Positions 50,533-60,156 of a stretch of 64,000 nt of DNA are shown one piece after another. Position numbers and translations under genes: made by a program. The DNA comes from an uncultured Oceanobacillus sp. (lineage in GTDB: Bacteria > Bacillota > Bacilli > Bacillales > Amphibacillaceae), in NCBI GenBank assembly GCA_938004015.1, contig CALKWU010000006.1, positions 24,328 to 88,327 on the forward strand, in the 5' to 3' direction. The notes beneath the pieces are model-generated. The model was not told the origin of the DNA. It ran no database searches and saw nothing but the letters and a program-made list of their open reading frames with translations. Within the stretch, counting starts at the first letter, position 1, and each line of letters begins with the position of its first letter.

Positions 50533-53500
50533 ATGCATTTAAAAAAATTGGAAACAGTAGGCTTCAAATCTTTCGCCGAACGTGTGTCGATTGAATTTGT
50601 GCCCGGTGTGACCGCAGTGGTCGGACCGAATGGCAGCGGAAAAAGCAATATTACGGATGCGATCCGCTGGGTTCTTGGTGAACAGTCGGCAAAATCATTA
50701 CGCGGTTCGAAAATGGAAGATATCATTTTTCAAGGCAGTGATACGCGGAAACCGTTGAATGTCGCGGAAGTCACCCTTGTTCTCGATAATGCGGATAAAA
50801 CATTGCCGCTGGATTATGAAGAAGTAAGTGTGACTAGAAGGGTGTATCGCTCAGGAGAAAGTGAATTTTACATCAATAAACAATCGTGCCGCTTGAAAGA
50901 TATCATCGATTTGTTCATGGATTCCGGTTTGGGGAAAGAAGCCTATTCCATCATCAGCCAAGGTAAAGTGGAAGAAATCCTCAGTTCCAAAGCGGAAGAA
51001 CGACGGACGATTTTTGAAGAAGCGGCTGGTGTCCTCAAGTATAAACAACGGAAGAAAAAATCGGAATATAAGTTGGCGGAAACCCAAGAAAATTTGAACC
51101 GGGTGGAAGATATTCTCCATGAGATCGAATCCCAACTCGGTCCCTTGGAGGAACAAAAAAATATTGCCAACCGTTATTTGGAGTTGAAAGAACAACTAAA
51201 AGAAAAAGAAATTTCGCTGTTGGTCGCAGAAATTGAAATGTTGCATGGAGAATGGCAACAAATGAAACAAGCGATCCAACAGGAAAAAGAAGTCCACGTG
51301 CAATTGGCAACGGAAATCAGTAAAAAAGAAGCATGGATCGAACAGCAAAAACAAGAAAACTTGAAGCTGGATGAAATGATAGAAGAGTTGCAAGAAAAGC
51401 TTCTCGATTCCACGAGTCAGCTTGAAAAGCTCGAAGGAAAAAAGCAGTTGTTTTCCGAACGATCCAAACATTATGAAGAAAACAAACAAAAACTTTTGGA
51501 TGAAAAAAATGAAGCGGAAAAGCGACTGAAAGAAAACGAGCTGGCGTTGGAAGTGGAAATGGAAAATCTCCAGAAATTGATAAAAGAAAAAGAAGCGACG
51601 AACAAAAAGATCAAAGAATTGGAAGAAACACTTTCTCGTAGTGAAGAAACGATTGCCGAACAAATTGAAGATTTGAAAGCGGAGTATATTGAGCAACTCA
51701 ATGAACAGGCGGCAATCCGCAATGAAAGACAATCGTTGGAAAGGCAACTTGAGCAATTTGAAGGCCGGAAACAAAGACAAGCGGAAAAATTCAAAGTTTC
51801 TTTGGATGAAAGGGAAAGGCTATCTAACGAAAAACAAATGGCTGCATCCAAGTTGACCAGTCAAAAAGAACGCTGCGGGGATATACAACAAACGATCCAT
51901 CAATTGAAAACGGAGTTGGATGAGGAACGGAAACGTTACCAGGATATGCAAAAAAAGCTTTATCAAGGTTACCAACAAATCGGAAATTTGAAATCGCGAA
52001 AAGAAATGCTAGAAGAAATGAAGGAAGATTTCCAAGGATTTTATCAAGGGGTAAAAGCGATTTTAAAAGCGAGAGAAAACGGGGAATTAAAAGAAATTGA
52101 CGGAGCAATCGTCGAATTGATCAATGTTCCGGAAGCGTTCATAACGGCAATCGAAGTCGTGCTGGGCGGACAAGCCCAACATATCGTTGTAAAAGATGAA
52201 GAAGTTGCGAGACATGCGATTTCCTGGTTGAAAAAGACGAATAACGGTAGAGCGACCTTTCTGCCTCTACAAACGATTCAAGAAAGATATGTGCCGAGAG
52301 AATTGCTTGCCCGTATCGAGAATCACGCCGGATTTGTCGGAATCGCAGCCGAATTGGTCGAAGCCGAACAGAAGTATAAAAAAGCGGTCCAACATTTGAT
52401 GGGACATGTATTGATTGCAAAAACGTTGAAAGACGCCAACGAAATAGCGAGTTTGACCGGCAGAAGATATCGTGTCGTGACCCTTGAAGGCGATGTCGTC
52501 TCTCCTGGGGGAGCGATGACGGGAGGGGCGAATCGGAAAACAAACCGATCGCTTTTTACAAGGGAAAAAGAATTGGAACAACTCCGTTCGAAACTGACCG
52601 ACTATGAAACACGTGCAACTACCTTTGCGCAAAAAGTGAAAGAACAGGAAATGAAAGTGGATGAAATCGGTGCTAAGTTGAAAGTTGCCGAAAATGAATT
52701 GGCGGAAGAACAACAACAACTTGAAAAGTTACAAAGTGAGTACCATCACATTGAAATCGAATTGAAATCTGTTAATGACGCTCTTTCCATATATGATCAG
52801 GAAGAAAAACAATATTTGGAAGATAGCGAGCAAGTGAAAGAAAAGTTGCGTTTGCTTGAAGAGGAATTGGAAGCGATCCAAGATCATCTCCATGAAACAG
52901 AAGCGAAAATTGAAAAACTCACGGAAGAAGAAACAGTCATAAAAGAAAATGAAGCACAAATGAAAGAGCAATTACAAGAACAAAGATTGTTGCTGGCTAA
53001 ACAAGAAGAACGCTATGCCAATCAATATGAAAAAGTTGATGGTTTGAAACAATCGATTCAAGCATTCAACGAACTGCTGACAGAAAATAAAAAGAAAATC
53101 GAAGAACTTGATGCGTTTTTCGCCAATGACGAGACGGAAGAAACGATTAACCAGGCAATTGAAGAAGAACGGACGACGAAAACGGATTTGACAGAAAAAA
53201 TCCAGATGTTGCGTCAAGAACGGACAACTCGGACGCAAAAAATCAACGATGAAGAACATGAACTGAAAGAAGAAAACAGACAAAGCCAGGCCATGCTTTC
53301 CGCAATCCAGAAAAAAGAAGTGCAAATGAACCGCTTGGATGTCGAATTGGAAAACCGGTTGAACCATTTGCAGACGGAGTATACAATCACCTTTGAAAAA
53401 GCAAGACAGGAGTATAAGAAGTCTGAAGATATGGAGCAGTCCAAACGAGAAGTCGAGCAATTAAAACGTCAAATTTCCAATTTAGGTACAGTCAACCTCG

Positions 53501-54099
53501 GTTCGATTGATGAATACGAGCGTGTCCACGAAAGATTCACGTTTTTGACCGAGCAGAAGAATGATTTGATCACTGCAAAGAACAACCTTTATAAAGTGAT
53601 TGCCGAATTGGATGAAGAAATGACCGAACGTTTTGAAACGACTTTTGAAGCGATCAAGAAAGAGTTTGCCATCGTTTTTAAAGAGTTGTTCGGAGGCGGA
53701 AGAGCGGAATTGAAGTTGACCGATCCGGAGCATATTTTGGAAACAGGAGTCGATATCATCGCACAGCCGCCTGGGAAAAAATTGCAACATCTCGGTTTAC
53801 TATCCGGTGGTGAGCGTGCATTGACGGCGATCGCTTTGTTGTTTGCGATTCTCAGAGTGCGCCCCGTGCCGTTCTGTATTCTCGATGAAGTCGAGGCGGC
53901 TTTGGATGAAGCGAATGTCGTCCGTTTTGCGAAATATGTCAAACTTCATAGCAAAGATACTCAATTCATCGTCATCACCCATCGTAAAGGGACGATGGAG
54001 GAAGCGGATGTGTTATATGGTGTGACGATGCAGGAATCCGGTGTATCACGCCTTGTTTCCGTGAAATTGGAAGAAACGGCAGATCTCGTAGAATCATAA
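50533..54099 (+). CDS. smc: Chromosome segregation ATPase Smc
   Basis: Core of the SMC-ScpAB condensin that organises and separates daughter chromosomes; 1188 residues. It has an N-terminal head with Walker A VGPNGSGKSN (about 30-39), a first long coiled coil (about 170-500) and a hinge domain (about 515-665, with a GGQAQHIVVKDEEVA type segment and VVSPGGAMTGGA). The return coil follows, then a C-terminal head with signature LSGGERAL near 1090 and Walker B FCILDEVEAALDEANV. ATG 50533 lies seven bases after AGGAG; an ATG at 50527 overlaps it. Confidence 0.97.
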   Translation: MHLKKLETVGFKSFAERVSIEFVPGVTAVVGPNGSGKSNITDAIRWVLGEQSAKSLRGSKMEDIIFQGSDTRKPLNVAEVTLVLDNADKTLPLDYEEVSVTRRVYRSGESEFYINKQSCRLKDIIDLFMDSGLGKEAYSIISQGKVEEILSSKAEERRTIFEEAAGVLKYKQRKKKSEYKLAETQENLNRVEDILHEIESQLGPLEEQKNIANRYLELKEQLKEKEISLLVAEIEMLHGEWQQMKQAIQQEKEVHVQLATEISKKEAWIEQQKQENLKLDEMIEELQEKLLDSTSQLEKLEGKKQLFSERSKHYEENKQKLLDEKNEAEKRLKENELALEVEMENLQKLIKEKEATNKKIKELEETLSRSEETIAEQIEDLKAEYIEQLNEQAAIRNERQSLERQLEQFEGRKQRQAEKFKVSLDERERLSNEKQMAASKLTSQKERCGDIQQTIHQLKTELDEERKRYQDMQKKLYQGYQQIGNLKSRKEMLEEMKEDFQGFYQGVKAILKARENGELKEIDGAIVELINVPEAFITAIEVVLGGQAQHIVVKDEEVARHAISWLKKTNNGRATFLPLQTIQERYVPRELLARIENHAGFVGIAAELVEAEQKYKKAVQHLMGHVLIAKTLKDANEIASLTGRRYRVVTLEGDVVSPGGAMTGGANRKTNRSLFTREKELEQLRSKLTDYETRATTFAQKVKEQEMKVDEIGAKLKVAENELAEEQQQLEKLQSEYHHIEIELKSVNDALSIYDQEEKQYLEDSEQVKEKLRLLEEELEAIQDHLHETEAKIEKLTEEETVIKENEAQMKEQLQEQRLLLAKQEERYANQYEKVDGLKQSIQAFNELLTENKKKIEELDAFFANDETEETINQAIEEERTTKTDLTEKIQMLRQERTTRTQKINDEEHELKEENRQSQAMLSAIQKKEVQMNRLDVELENRLNHLQTEYTITFEKARQEYKKSEDMEQSKREVEQLKRQISNLGTVNLGSIDEYERVHERFTFLTEQKNDLITAKNNLYKVIAELDEEMTERFETTFEAIKKEFAIVFKELFGGGRAELKLTDPEHILETGVDIIAQPPGKKLQHLGLLSGGERALTAIALLFAILRVRPVPFCILDEVEAALDEANVVRFAKYVKLHSKDTQFIVITHRKGTMEEADVLYGVTMQESGVSRLVSVKLEETADLVES

Positions 54100-54112
54100 G
54101 GAGGACAGGAAG

Positions 54113-55108
54113 ATGAGTTTTTTTGACAAACTTAAAAAACGGTTTAATAACGAAGAAAATGAGGAACAAGTCCAAGAAAAATACAAAGAAGGAATGAAAA
54201 AATCCCGTGGCGCTTTTTCCGGAAGAATTAATGATTTGATTGCCCGCTACCGAAAAGTAGATGAAGATTTCTTCGAGGAATTGGAAGAAGTCTTGATCAC
54301 TGCGGATGTCGGGGTCACTACCGTCATGGATTTGGTCGATGAACTGAAAATGGAAGTGAAGCGCCAAAACATCAAAGATACGGAACAGATAAAAGACGTC
54401 ATCTCTGAAAAACTCGTCGACATTTACTATGGAGATGACGATCCGGAAATCGAAACATTGAATATCCAAGAAAATGGAATGACCGTCATTCTTGTTGTCG
54501 GGGTTAATGGTGTTGGTAAAACGACTTCCATCGGTAAACTTGCCCATCAATTGAAACAACAAGGAAAGACCGTCATGCTTGCCGCCGGAGATACGTTCCG
54601 TGCGGGTGCCATTGAGCAATTGGAAGAATGGGGAAAACGCGCCGATGTGGAAGTGATCAAGCAAAGTGCCGGCAGTGATCCGGCGGCGGTCATTTACGAT
54701 GGCATCCAGGCAGCGAAAGCACGGAATGTCGATGTGCTTCTCTGTGACACTGCCGGAAGATTGCAAAACAAAGTGAATTTGATGAAAGAATTGGAGAAAA
54801 TCAAACGAGTCATAGAAAGGGAAGTGCCGGGAGCACCCCATGAAGTGTTGCTCGTCCTCGATGCGACAACCGGACAAAACGCTTTGAGTCAAGCAAAAAC
54901 ATTTTCTGAAGCGACCGATGTGACAGGAATCGTCTTGACGAAGTTGGACGGCACAGCCAAGGGTGGAATCGTGCTGGCCATCCGTAAAGAACTCGATATA
55001 CCGGTAAAATTTGTCGGCTTAGGAGAACAAATCAACGACTTGCAAAAATTTGATGCATCCTTGTTCGTCTATGGTTTGTTCGCAGATATGATCGAGGAAG
55101 AAGCTTGA
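54113..55108 (+). CDS. ftsY: Signal recognition particle receptor FtsY
   Basis: GTPase of 331 residues that docks SRP-ribosome complexes at the membrane translocon. A short charged A domain (SFFDKLKKRFNNEENEEQ) is followed by the N helical bundle and a G domain with VGVNGVGKTTSIGKL (about 127-141), DTAGRLQ, TKLDGTAKGG and GLGEQINDL. It lies 13 bases after smc, as in B. subtilis, and its partner Ffh is encoded downstream. Confidence 0.97.
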   Translation: MSFFDKLKKRFNNEENEEQVQEKYKEGMKKSRGAFSGRINDLIARYRKVDEDFFEELEEVLITADVGVTTVMDLVDELKMEVKRQNIKDTEQIKDVISEKLVDIYYGDDDPEIETLNIQENGMTVILVVGVNGVGKTTSIGKLAHQLKQQGKTVMLAAGDTFRAGAIEQLEEWGKRADVEVIKQSAGSDPAAVIYDGIQAAKARNVDVLLCDTAGRLQNKVNLMKELEKIKRVIEREVPGAPHEVLLVLDATTGQNALSQAKTFSEATDVTGIVLTKLDGTAKGGIVLAIRKELDIPVKFVGLGEQINDLQKFDASLFVYGLFADMIEEEA

Positions 55109-55119
55109 ACCTTCTCATC

Positions 55120-55149
55120 TTGACAGTCGAGCTTTTCATTCGCTATGAT
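55120..55149 (+). promoter_or_regulatory. SigmaA promoter of ylxM-ffh
   Basis: TTGACA (55120-55125) and TATGAT (55144-55149) are 18 bases apart, about 40 bases before ylxM. Confidence 0.8.
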
Positions 55150-55188
55150 GAAGTGTAAAGAGAATCCACTTAACAAGGGGCGTTTTCA

Positions 55189-55506
55189 TTGCTGGAAAAA
55201 ACGTTGCGAATCAATTTCTTGTTTGATTTTTATCAAGAACTATTGACAGAGAAACAACGGAAATATATGACGCTTTATTATCTGGAGGATTTTACCCTCA
55301 GTGAGATTTCCGAAGTGTTTTCCGTATCCCGTCAGGCGGTTTATGATAATATCAAACGGACGGAAGCAATGCTGGAATCATACGAAGAAAAGCTCAAGCT
55401 TTATGATAAGTTCCAAAAACGTTCCGAACTTATCGACGAATTGGAAAAAAACGCACAGGACGAAAAAACGAAACGTCTTTTGCGTAAATTAAAAGAATTG
55501 GATTAG
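55189..55506 (+). CDS. ylxM: YlxM/p13 family SRP-associated HTH protein (UPF0122)
   Basis: Helix-turn-helix protein of 105 residues resembling sigma region 4 ([22 protein letters not shown] then [11 protein letters not shown] at about 28-60), followed by a charged helical tail. Homologues in streptococci bind the SRP RNA and Ffh and modulate FtsY. The start is TTG 55189 behind AAGGGG. It lies 13 bases before ffh, which supports an SRP role. No catalytic domain is present. Confidence 0.93.
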   Translation: MLEKTLRINFLFDFYQELLTEKQRKYMTLYYLEDFTLSEISEVFSVSRQAVYDNIKRTEAMLESYEEKLKLYDKFQKRSELIDELEKNAQDEKTKRLLRKLKELD

Positions 55507-55519
55507 GAGGACACCTTCC

Positions 55520-56863
55520 ATGGCATTTGAAGGCTTAGCGGAACGCCTGCAAAGTACAATCAAAAAGATTACGGGCAAGGGAAAAATATCGGAGCAGGAC
55601 ATTAAAGAAATGTCCCGGGAAATCCGGCTCGCCCTTCTTGAAGCAGACGTCAACTTCCGAGTTGTTAAAGATTTGATCAATCGCATTAAAGAACGTGCAG
55701 TCGGACAAGAAGTGATGGAAAGCCTCACTCCCGGCCAACAAGTCGTGAAAATTGTACGTGACGAACTGGCGGAGCTCATGGGCGGGGAAAATGCGAAAAT
55801 TGCCGTCGGTGATCGCCCGCCTACAGTCATTATGATGGTCGGACTGCAAGGTGCAGGTAAAACGACGACCTCTGGGAAACTTGCCAATCTGTTGCGGAAA
55901 AAGCATAATCGGAAACCGCTCCTCGTCGCTTGTGACGTTTACCGTCCGGCAGCGATTGAGCAGTTGAAAACCCTCGGGGATCAACTGAATATGCCTGTTT
56001 TTTCGTTAGGAACGGATACAAATCCGGTGGAGATTGCCGAAAAAGCGATCGAAAAGGCGAAGGAAGACCATCTTGATTACGTCATCATCGATACGGCCGG
56101 TCGTTTACACGTCGATAACGAATTGATGACGGAATTGACGGAAATTAAAGAAGCTGTGGAACCGGAGGAAATTTTCCTTGTCGTCGATGCGATGACCGGA
56201 CAAGATGCGGTGAATGTGGCGGAAAGTTTCAATGAACAGCTCGATATCACCGGAGTTGTACTCACGAAACTCGATGGCGACACCCGAGGGGGAGCGGCGT
56301 TATCGATTAAAGCGGTCACCGACAAACCGATTAAGTTTGCCGGGATGGGAGAAAAACTGGATCAATTGGAGCCGTTCCACCCGGATCGGATGGCATCGCG
56401 GATACTGGGGATGGGGGATGTGCTATCCCTCATCGAAAAAGCCGAAACGACGGTCGATCAAAAAAAAGCAAAGGAATTGGAAGAGAAGATGCGTTCCATG
56501 TCCTTTACCTTTGACGATTTCCTCGAGCAGATGGAACAGGTGAAGCAAATGGGGCCGCTTGATGAACTGTTGAACATGCTTCCAGGTGCAGGCAAAATGA
56601 AAGGGTTGAAAAACGCCCAAATCGATGAAAGGCAATTAAGCCATGTGGAAGCGATTGTGAAATCGATGACGAAAAAGGAACGGCAAAATCCTGACATCAT
56701 CAATGCAAGCAGGAAAAAACGGATTGCGAGAGGTTCCGGTACTACCGTTTCCCAAGTGAACCGCCTGCTTAAACAGTTCAATGAAATGAAGAAAATGATG
56801 AAACAAATGACGAACATGCAAAAAGGAAAGAAAGGAAAAGGTTTCAAATTACCTTTCATGTAA
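55520..56863 (+). CDS. ffh: Signal recognition particle protein Ffh
   Basis: SRP54-type GTPase of 447 residues that binds signal sequences and the small cytoplasmic RNA. The N domain (1-90) is followed by the G domain with VGLQGAGKTTTSGKL (107-121), DTAGRLH, TKLDGDTRGGAAL and GMGEKLDQLEPF. A methionine-rich M domain runs from about 300 (MRSMSFTFDDFLEQM, LLNMLPGAGKM, MKKMMKQMTNM). It completes the ftsY-ylxM-ffh targeting group. Confidence 0.98.
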   Translation: MAFEGLAERLQSTIKKITGKGKISEQDIKEMSREIRLALLEADVNFRVVKDLINRIKERAVGQEVMESLTPGQQVVKIVRDELAELMGGENAKIAVGDRPPTVIMMVGLQGAGKTTTSGKLANLLRKKHNRKPLLVACDVYRPAAIEQLKTLGDQLNMPVFSLGTDTNPVEIAEKAIEKAKEDHLDYVIIDTAGRLHVDNELMTELTEIKEAVEPEEIFLVVDAMTGQDAVNVAESFNEQLDITGVVLTKLDGDTRGGAALSIKAVTDKPIKFAGMGEKLDQLEPFHPDRMASRILGMGDVLSLIEKAETTVDQKKAKELEEKMRSMSFTFDDFLEQMEQVKQMGPLDELLNMLPGAGKMKGLKNAQIDERQLSHVEAIVKSMTKKERQNPDIINASRKKRIARGSGTTVSQVNRLLKQFNEMKKMMKQMTNMQKGKKGKGFKLPFM

Positions 56864-56921
56864 CTTTACCTTTTTAAAGCTGACCTTTTACAAAAGATTT
56901 TTGCTTGTAATGGAAAAACAC

Positions 56922-56950
56922 TTTACAGATGCAATTTTTTCTGTTAGAAT
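56922..56950 (+). promoter_or_regulatory. Probable SigmaA promoter of rpsP
   Basis: TTTACA (56922-56927) and TAGAAT (56945-56950) are separated by 17 bases. They lie in the 125-base gap before rpsP. Confidence 0.72.
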
Positions 56951-56988
56951 TTAAACTTGTGAAAAACAATTAATTGGAGGTGCAAGAA

Positions 56989-57264
56989 ATGGCAGTTAAA
57001 ATTCGTATGAAACGTATGGGTTCCAAGAGAAATCCATTTTACCGAATTGTTGTCGCGGACTCGCGTTCACCACGTGATGGACGTCAAATTGATCAAATCG
57101 GAACATATAATCCGGTAGCAGAACCGGTTGAACTTAACATCGATGAAGAAAAAGCACTGAAATGGTTGCGAGATGGAGCAAAACCAAGCGATACGGTTCG
57201 AAATCTATTTTCCAAAGAAGGCATCATGAAGAAATTCCACGAAGAAAAAAGTCAAGCAAAGTAG
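56989..57264 (+). CDS. rpsP: 30S ribosomal protein S16
   Basis: Small-subunit assembly protein of 91 residues. Family marks are the N-terminal [31 protein letters not shown] and [13 protein letters not shown] 56989 follows TTGGAGGTG; a TTG at 56974 lies in front of that site and gives an unlikely extension. It begins the rpsP-khpA-ylqD-rimM-trmD-rplS translation cluster. Confidence 0.98.
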   Translation: MAVKIRMKRMGSKRNPFYRIVVADSRSPRDGRQIDQIGTYNPVAEPVELNIDEEKALKWLRDGAKPSDTVRNLFSKEGIMKKFHEEKSQAK

Positions 57265-57273
57265 TGTGATACC

Positions 57274-57501
57274 ATGAAAGCCCTAATTGAAACCATCGTC
57301 ACTCCTCTCGTCGATCATCCTGATGCAATTGAGGTGACGGAAAGAGAAGAAGATACAAAAATCGTTTACCATTTGAAAGTGCATGAAGATGATGTCGGGA
57401 AAGTGATCGGCAAAAATGGACGGATTGCAAAAGCGATCCGTACCGTTGTGTATGCATCGAAAACGGATGAAAAAAAGCGAATCTATTTGGATATCATGTA
57501 A
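57274..57501 (+). CDS. khpA: KH-domain RNA-binding protein KhpA (YlqC)
   Basis: Single KH-domain protein of 75 residues with the GXXG loop GKNG in VGKVIGKNGRIAKAIRTVV. KhpA forms a complex with KhpB (Jag) and binds many RNAs; in streptococci it affects cell elongation. It follows rpsP by nine bases, the universal Firmicute order. A terminator overlaps its stop codon. Confidence 0.95.
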   Translation: MKALIETIVTPLVDHPDAIEVTEREEDTKIVYHLKVHEDDVGKVIGKNGRIAKAIRTVVYASKTDEKKRIYLDIM

Positions 57502-57542
57502 AAGGGAAAGGAGCCTATCAAGGTTCTTCTTTCCCTTTTGTC
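57501..57542 (+). terminator. Terminator or attenuator after khpA
   Basis: AAAGGGAAAGGA (from 57501) pairs with TTCTTTCCCTTT (ending about 57538) around an internal GAGCC/GGTTC stem, with a short T run. It may reduce read-through into ylqD. Confidence 0.7.
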
Positions 57543-57619
57543 TATTCACACTGTTATGATTTCCCCTTGTTGCACATGTGCCGTTCGGTCTCCGCGAAAG
57601 ATGAGAGTGAGGGAAAAAT

Positions 57620-58009
57620 GTGAAGATCATTAAAAAAATCGAAGTGAAGCAGATCATCACCGAAGCGAGCAAAGAAAAAATCAAAAATAACTTTCATGCC
57701 CGAAAAATGCGTCTCGAACAAGAGTGTCAACAGCTGCTTTTTGAAAAAAGAAAGTTGCTGAATAAAAAAGGGGTTTATAAACAGGAAATCGAGCGGAGAT
57801 TTGAAATGGAAATCAATAAGCGAAAAGACGAAATCAAGCTCATCGAATTCAAAGAAGAGCAATTGGACATTTTGGACATCGGAAGTGAAATTGTCGAAGG
57901 GGAAGTGGAAGCGCTCATCGATGTAAACGTCGGAGCGAACTGGGAAGAATTGATGAAAGAACGAGCCATTGTCATAAAAGATGATATTGTTGTAAGAATA
58001 GATGAATAG
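57620..58009 (+). CDS. ylqD: YlqD family protein
   Basis: Highly charged protein of 129 residues with a coiled-coil centre (about 20-75, rich in Lys, Glu, Arg) and a short C-terminal beta portion ([20 protein letters not shown]). It matches the YlqD family by position and pattern ([13 protein letters not shown]); its function is unknown. The start is GTG 57620 after GAGGGAAAA. rimM begins 11 bases later, so a link to ribosome maturation is possible but only positional. Confidence 0.9.
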   Translation: MKIIKKIEVKQIITEASKEKIKNNFHARKMRLEQECQQLLFEKRKLLNKKGVYKQEIERRFEMEINKRKDEIKLIEFKEEQLDILDIGSEIVEGEVEALIDVNVGANWEELMKERAIVIKDDIVVRIDE

Positions 58010-58020
58010 GTGGTGATGGA

Positions 58021-58533
58021 ATGGAAAAAACGATGTTCAATGTCGGAAAAATCGTGAACACTCATGGCATTCGCGGGGAAGTCAAAGTGAAACGAATCAC
58101 TGATTTTGAAGAACGCTTTTCCCCAGGAGAGACAATTTATGTTAAAACGAAGAACGATTGGATCCCGTTAACGATTGAAAAGCACCGTATTCATAAGGGG
58201 TTTGATTTATTGAAGTTCGAAGGCTTGGATTCGATCAATGATGTTGAAAAATATAAAGGCTTGTATTTGCAAATATCAGAAGACCAATTGACGGAATTGG
58301 AAGAAAACGAATATTATTACCATGAAATCATCGGCTGTGATGTGTTTGACATGTCTGGCGAAAAATTAGGTGAAATTACCGAAATCCATGCACCGGGTGC
58401 CAATGATGTTTGGGTTTTGAAACGCCCGGGAAAAAACGATGCCTATATTCCTTACATTGAACAAGTTGTAAAAGAAGTCGATGCGGAAAATAAAAAAATC
58501 TATATCGATCCATTGGAAGGACTGCTTGACTAA
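58021..58533 (+). CDS. rimM: 16S rRNA processing protein RimM
   Basis: 30S maturation factor of 170 residues that binds S19 and the head of the subunit. The N-terminal beta-barrel begins [18 protein letters not shown], and the PRC-barrel C-terminal domain (about 95-170) has [28 protein letters not shown] and YIPYIEQVV. It overlaps the trmD start by one base (TAATG), indicating coupled translation. Confidence 0.97.
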   Translation: MEKTMFNVGKIVNTHGIRGEVKVKRITDFEERFSPGETIYVKTKNDWIPLTIEKHRIHKGFDLLKFEGLDSINDVEKYKGLYLQISEDQLTELEENEYYYHEIIGCDVFDMSGEKLGEITEIHAPGANDVWVLKRPGKNDAYIPYIEQVVKEVDAENKKIYIDPLEGLLD

Positions 58534-59276
58534 TGCATATTGATATTTTAACGTTATTTCCGGAAATGATTGAAGGTATGTTCCAAACATCCATTTTAAA
58601 AAAGGCTCAAGAAAAAGGAGCTTTCAGCTATCAGTTGATCAATTTTCGAGATTATACAACTAATAAACACCGGAAAGTCGATGATTATCCTTATGGTGGA
58701 GGAGCGGGTATGGTCCTTTCCCCGCAACCGATATTCGATGCCGTCGATGCGATTCGCACTGAAAAAGATACACCCCCCCGCATTATTCTCCTTTGTCCAC
58801 AAGGAGAGACCTATACTCAAAAAAAGGCAGAGGAATTGGCAAAAGAAGATCATCTCATCTTTATTTGCGGTCATTATGAAGGTTTCGATGAAAGAATCAG
58901 AACGGGACTTGCGACTGATGAAATATCCATCGGTGATTATGTGTTGACGGGCGGCGAATTGGGAGCGATGGTCATCGTCGATAGTGTCGTCCGTTTATTG
59001 CCTGAAGTACTGGGGAACGAAATGTCCGCAAAAGAAGATTCCTTTTCCACCGGGTTGCTTGAGCATCCCCATTATACACGGCCAGCTGTTTATCGCAACA
59101 TGAGCGTCCCCGACGTCTTGCTTTCCGGAGATCATGGAAAAATTGCCGCCTGGAGAAAAAAGCAATCTTTAAAAAGAACACTGGAACGCAGACCCGACTT
59201 ACTCGACAACTATCCACTGACCGAAGAAGAAAATCAACTATTGGAAGAAATAAAGAAAGAGTTTGAAAATAAATAA
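58533..59276 (+). CDS. trmD: tRNA (guanine-37-N1)-methyltransferase TrmD
   Basis: SPOUT-class methylase of 247 residues that makes m1G37 next to the anticodon and prevents +1 frameshifting. The N-terminus is [14 protein letters not shown], followed by [12 protein letters not shown], the knotted SAM site [13 protein letters not shown] and [16 protein letters not shown], and a C-terminal tRNA-binding helical domain (HYTRPAVYR). The window between this gene and rplS holds a GC-rich palindrome. Confidence 0.98.
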   Translation: MHIDILTLFPEMIEGMFQTSILKKAQEKGAFSYQLINFRDYTTNKHRKVDDYPYGGGAGMVLSPQPIFDAVDAIRTEKDTPPRIILLCPQGETYTQKKAEELAKEDHLIFICGHYEGFDERIRTGLATDEISIGDYVLTGGELGAMVIVDSVVRLLPEVLGNEMSAKEDSFSTGLLEHPHYTRPAVYRNMSVPDVLLSGDHGKIAAWRKKQSLKRTLERRPDLLDNYPLTEEENQLLEEIKKEFENK

Positions 59277-59287
59277 ATGTCTATACA

Positions 59288-59371
59288 ATCCGCAGCTCCC
59301 CATACATCTTCGCTTTCCGCGGGCGTCTGGCAAGCCGCCCGCAGAAAGCTAGAGGTGGCGGGACTGCGGAT
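59288..59371. repeat. GC-rich 84-bp palindromic element between trmD and rplS
   Basis: The outer arms ATCCGCAG (59288-59295) and CTGCGGAT (59364-59371) enclose a strong inner stem, GCTTTCCGCGGGCG with CGCCCGCAGAAAGC (about 59312-59349). It is much richer in GC than its surroundings, has no T tract, and contains CGCTTTCCGCGGGC, which I recall as a recurrent intergenic motif in several Bacillaceae genomes. The likely nature is a REP-like or MITE-like dispersed element; copy number cannot be judged from one window. Confidence 0.7.
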
Positions 59372-59449
59372 CTGCTTTGAAGATCGTGGTCGAAGAGAGT
59401 GTTTGCAATTGATAGTTTTATGTTTGTGGATGAAATTTTAAAAAACAAG

Positions 59450-59478
59450 TTGAACATCAGCTTGTTTTGTGCTATATT
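59450..59478 (+). promoter_or_regulatory. SigmaA promoter of rplS
   Basis: TTGAAC (59450-59455) and TATATT (59473-59478) are exactly 17 bases apart, upstream of the rplS leader. Confidence 0.8.
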
Positions 59479-59484
59479 AAATGT

Positions 59485-59555
59485 TGTGTTTACACACGTA
59501 TAAACGATGTTCCGCTGTTCCTTTGAGAATGATGAACATTGGTTTGGAAGGAGTG
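59485..59555 (+). promoter_or_regulatory. Possible L19 leader (ribosomal protein autoregulatory RNA)
   Basis: The untranslated stretch between the rplS promoter and its ribosome binding site is about 70 bases and can fold locally (GTGTTTACACAC at the 5' end). Firmicute rplS genes often carry the L19 leader family. Position and size fit, but the fold was not computed. Confidence 0.45.
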
Positions 59556-59561
59556 AAGCAA

Positions 59562-59909
59562 ATGCAAGATTTAATTGCAGAAATCACTAAAGATCAGCTT
59601 CGTACAGATCATCCGGAATTCCGTGCCGGAGATAACGTAAGAGTCCACGTGAAAGTTGTCGAAGGTTCACGTGAACGTATCCAAGTTTTCGAAGGTGTTG
59701 TAATTAAACGTCAAAACGGTGGGATTAGTGAAACATTTACAGTAAGAAAAATTTCTTATGGTGTAGGTGTTGAGCGTACGTTTCCATTGCATTCACCACG
59801 GATCGATAAAATTGAAGTGACTCGCCGTGGTAAAGTTCGCCGTGCTAAGCTGTACTACTTGCGTAACCTTCAAGGTAAAGCAGCACGTATTAAAGAGCGT
59901 ATCAACTAA
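59562..59909 (+). CDS. rplS: 50S ribosomal protein L19
   Basis: Large-subunit protein of 115 residues at the 30S-50S interface. Typical segments are [52 protein letters not shown] and [24 protein letters not shown] 59562 follows GGAAGGAGTG; the open frame upstream to 59481 is leader sequence. It has its own promoter and terminator and so is separable from trmD. Confidence 0.98.
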   Translation: MQDLIAEITKDQLRTDHPEFRAGDNVRVHVKVVEGSRERIQVFEGVVIKRQNGGISETFTVRKISYGVGVERTFPLHSPRIDKIEVTRRGKVRRAKLYYLRNLQGKAARIKERIN

Positions 59910-59937
59910 TGAATTTCATTTGATTCAAATCAATGAA

Positions 59938-59972
59938 GGGAGCTTGAGCAATTGTTCAAGCTCCCTTTCAAT
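59938..59972 (+). terminator. Terminator after rplS
   Basis: GGGAGCTTGA (59938-59947) pairs with TCAAGCTCCC (59956-59965), followed by TTTCAATTT. Confidence 0.82.
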
Positions 59973-60015
59973 TTATGGAGAAGGAAATGATGACGTTCCA
60001 TCCGGTACACTGCTG

Positions 60016-60043
60016 TTTCAACCTCAGAAATTCATGGTATACT
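60016..60043 (+). promoter_or_regulatory. Probable promoter upstream of the PDZ segment and lepB
   Basis: TTTCAA (60016-60021) and TATACT (60038-60043) are 16 bases apart, with an upstream TG making an extended -10. A second TATAAT overlaps at 60043-60048. It lies between the rplS terminator and the PDZ segment. Confidence 0.65.
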
Positions 60044-60156
60044 ATAATCTATACATAGCTTTCCAGAACAGGTGAATTTTTCTGCTAAACATTGAAGATG
60101 ACAATCCAGACATTGGATTTTCATGTAGAAGGTGGTTTATTTGTTTTTCCAAAACG

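Noticed and set aside
51196..51780. Minus-strand frame opposite the first Smc coiled coil with very high Phe and Leu
   Set aside because: The apparent hydrophobicity is the complement of Glu/Lys codons of the coiled coil, not a membrane protein.
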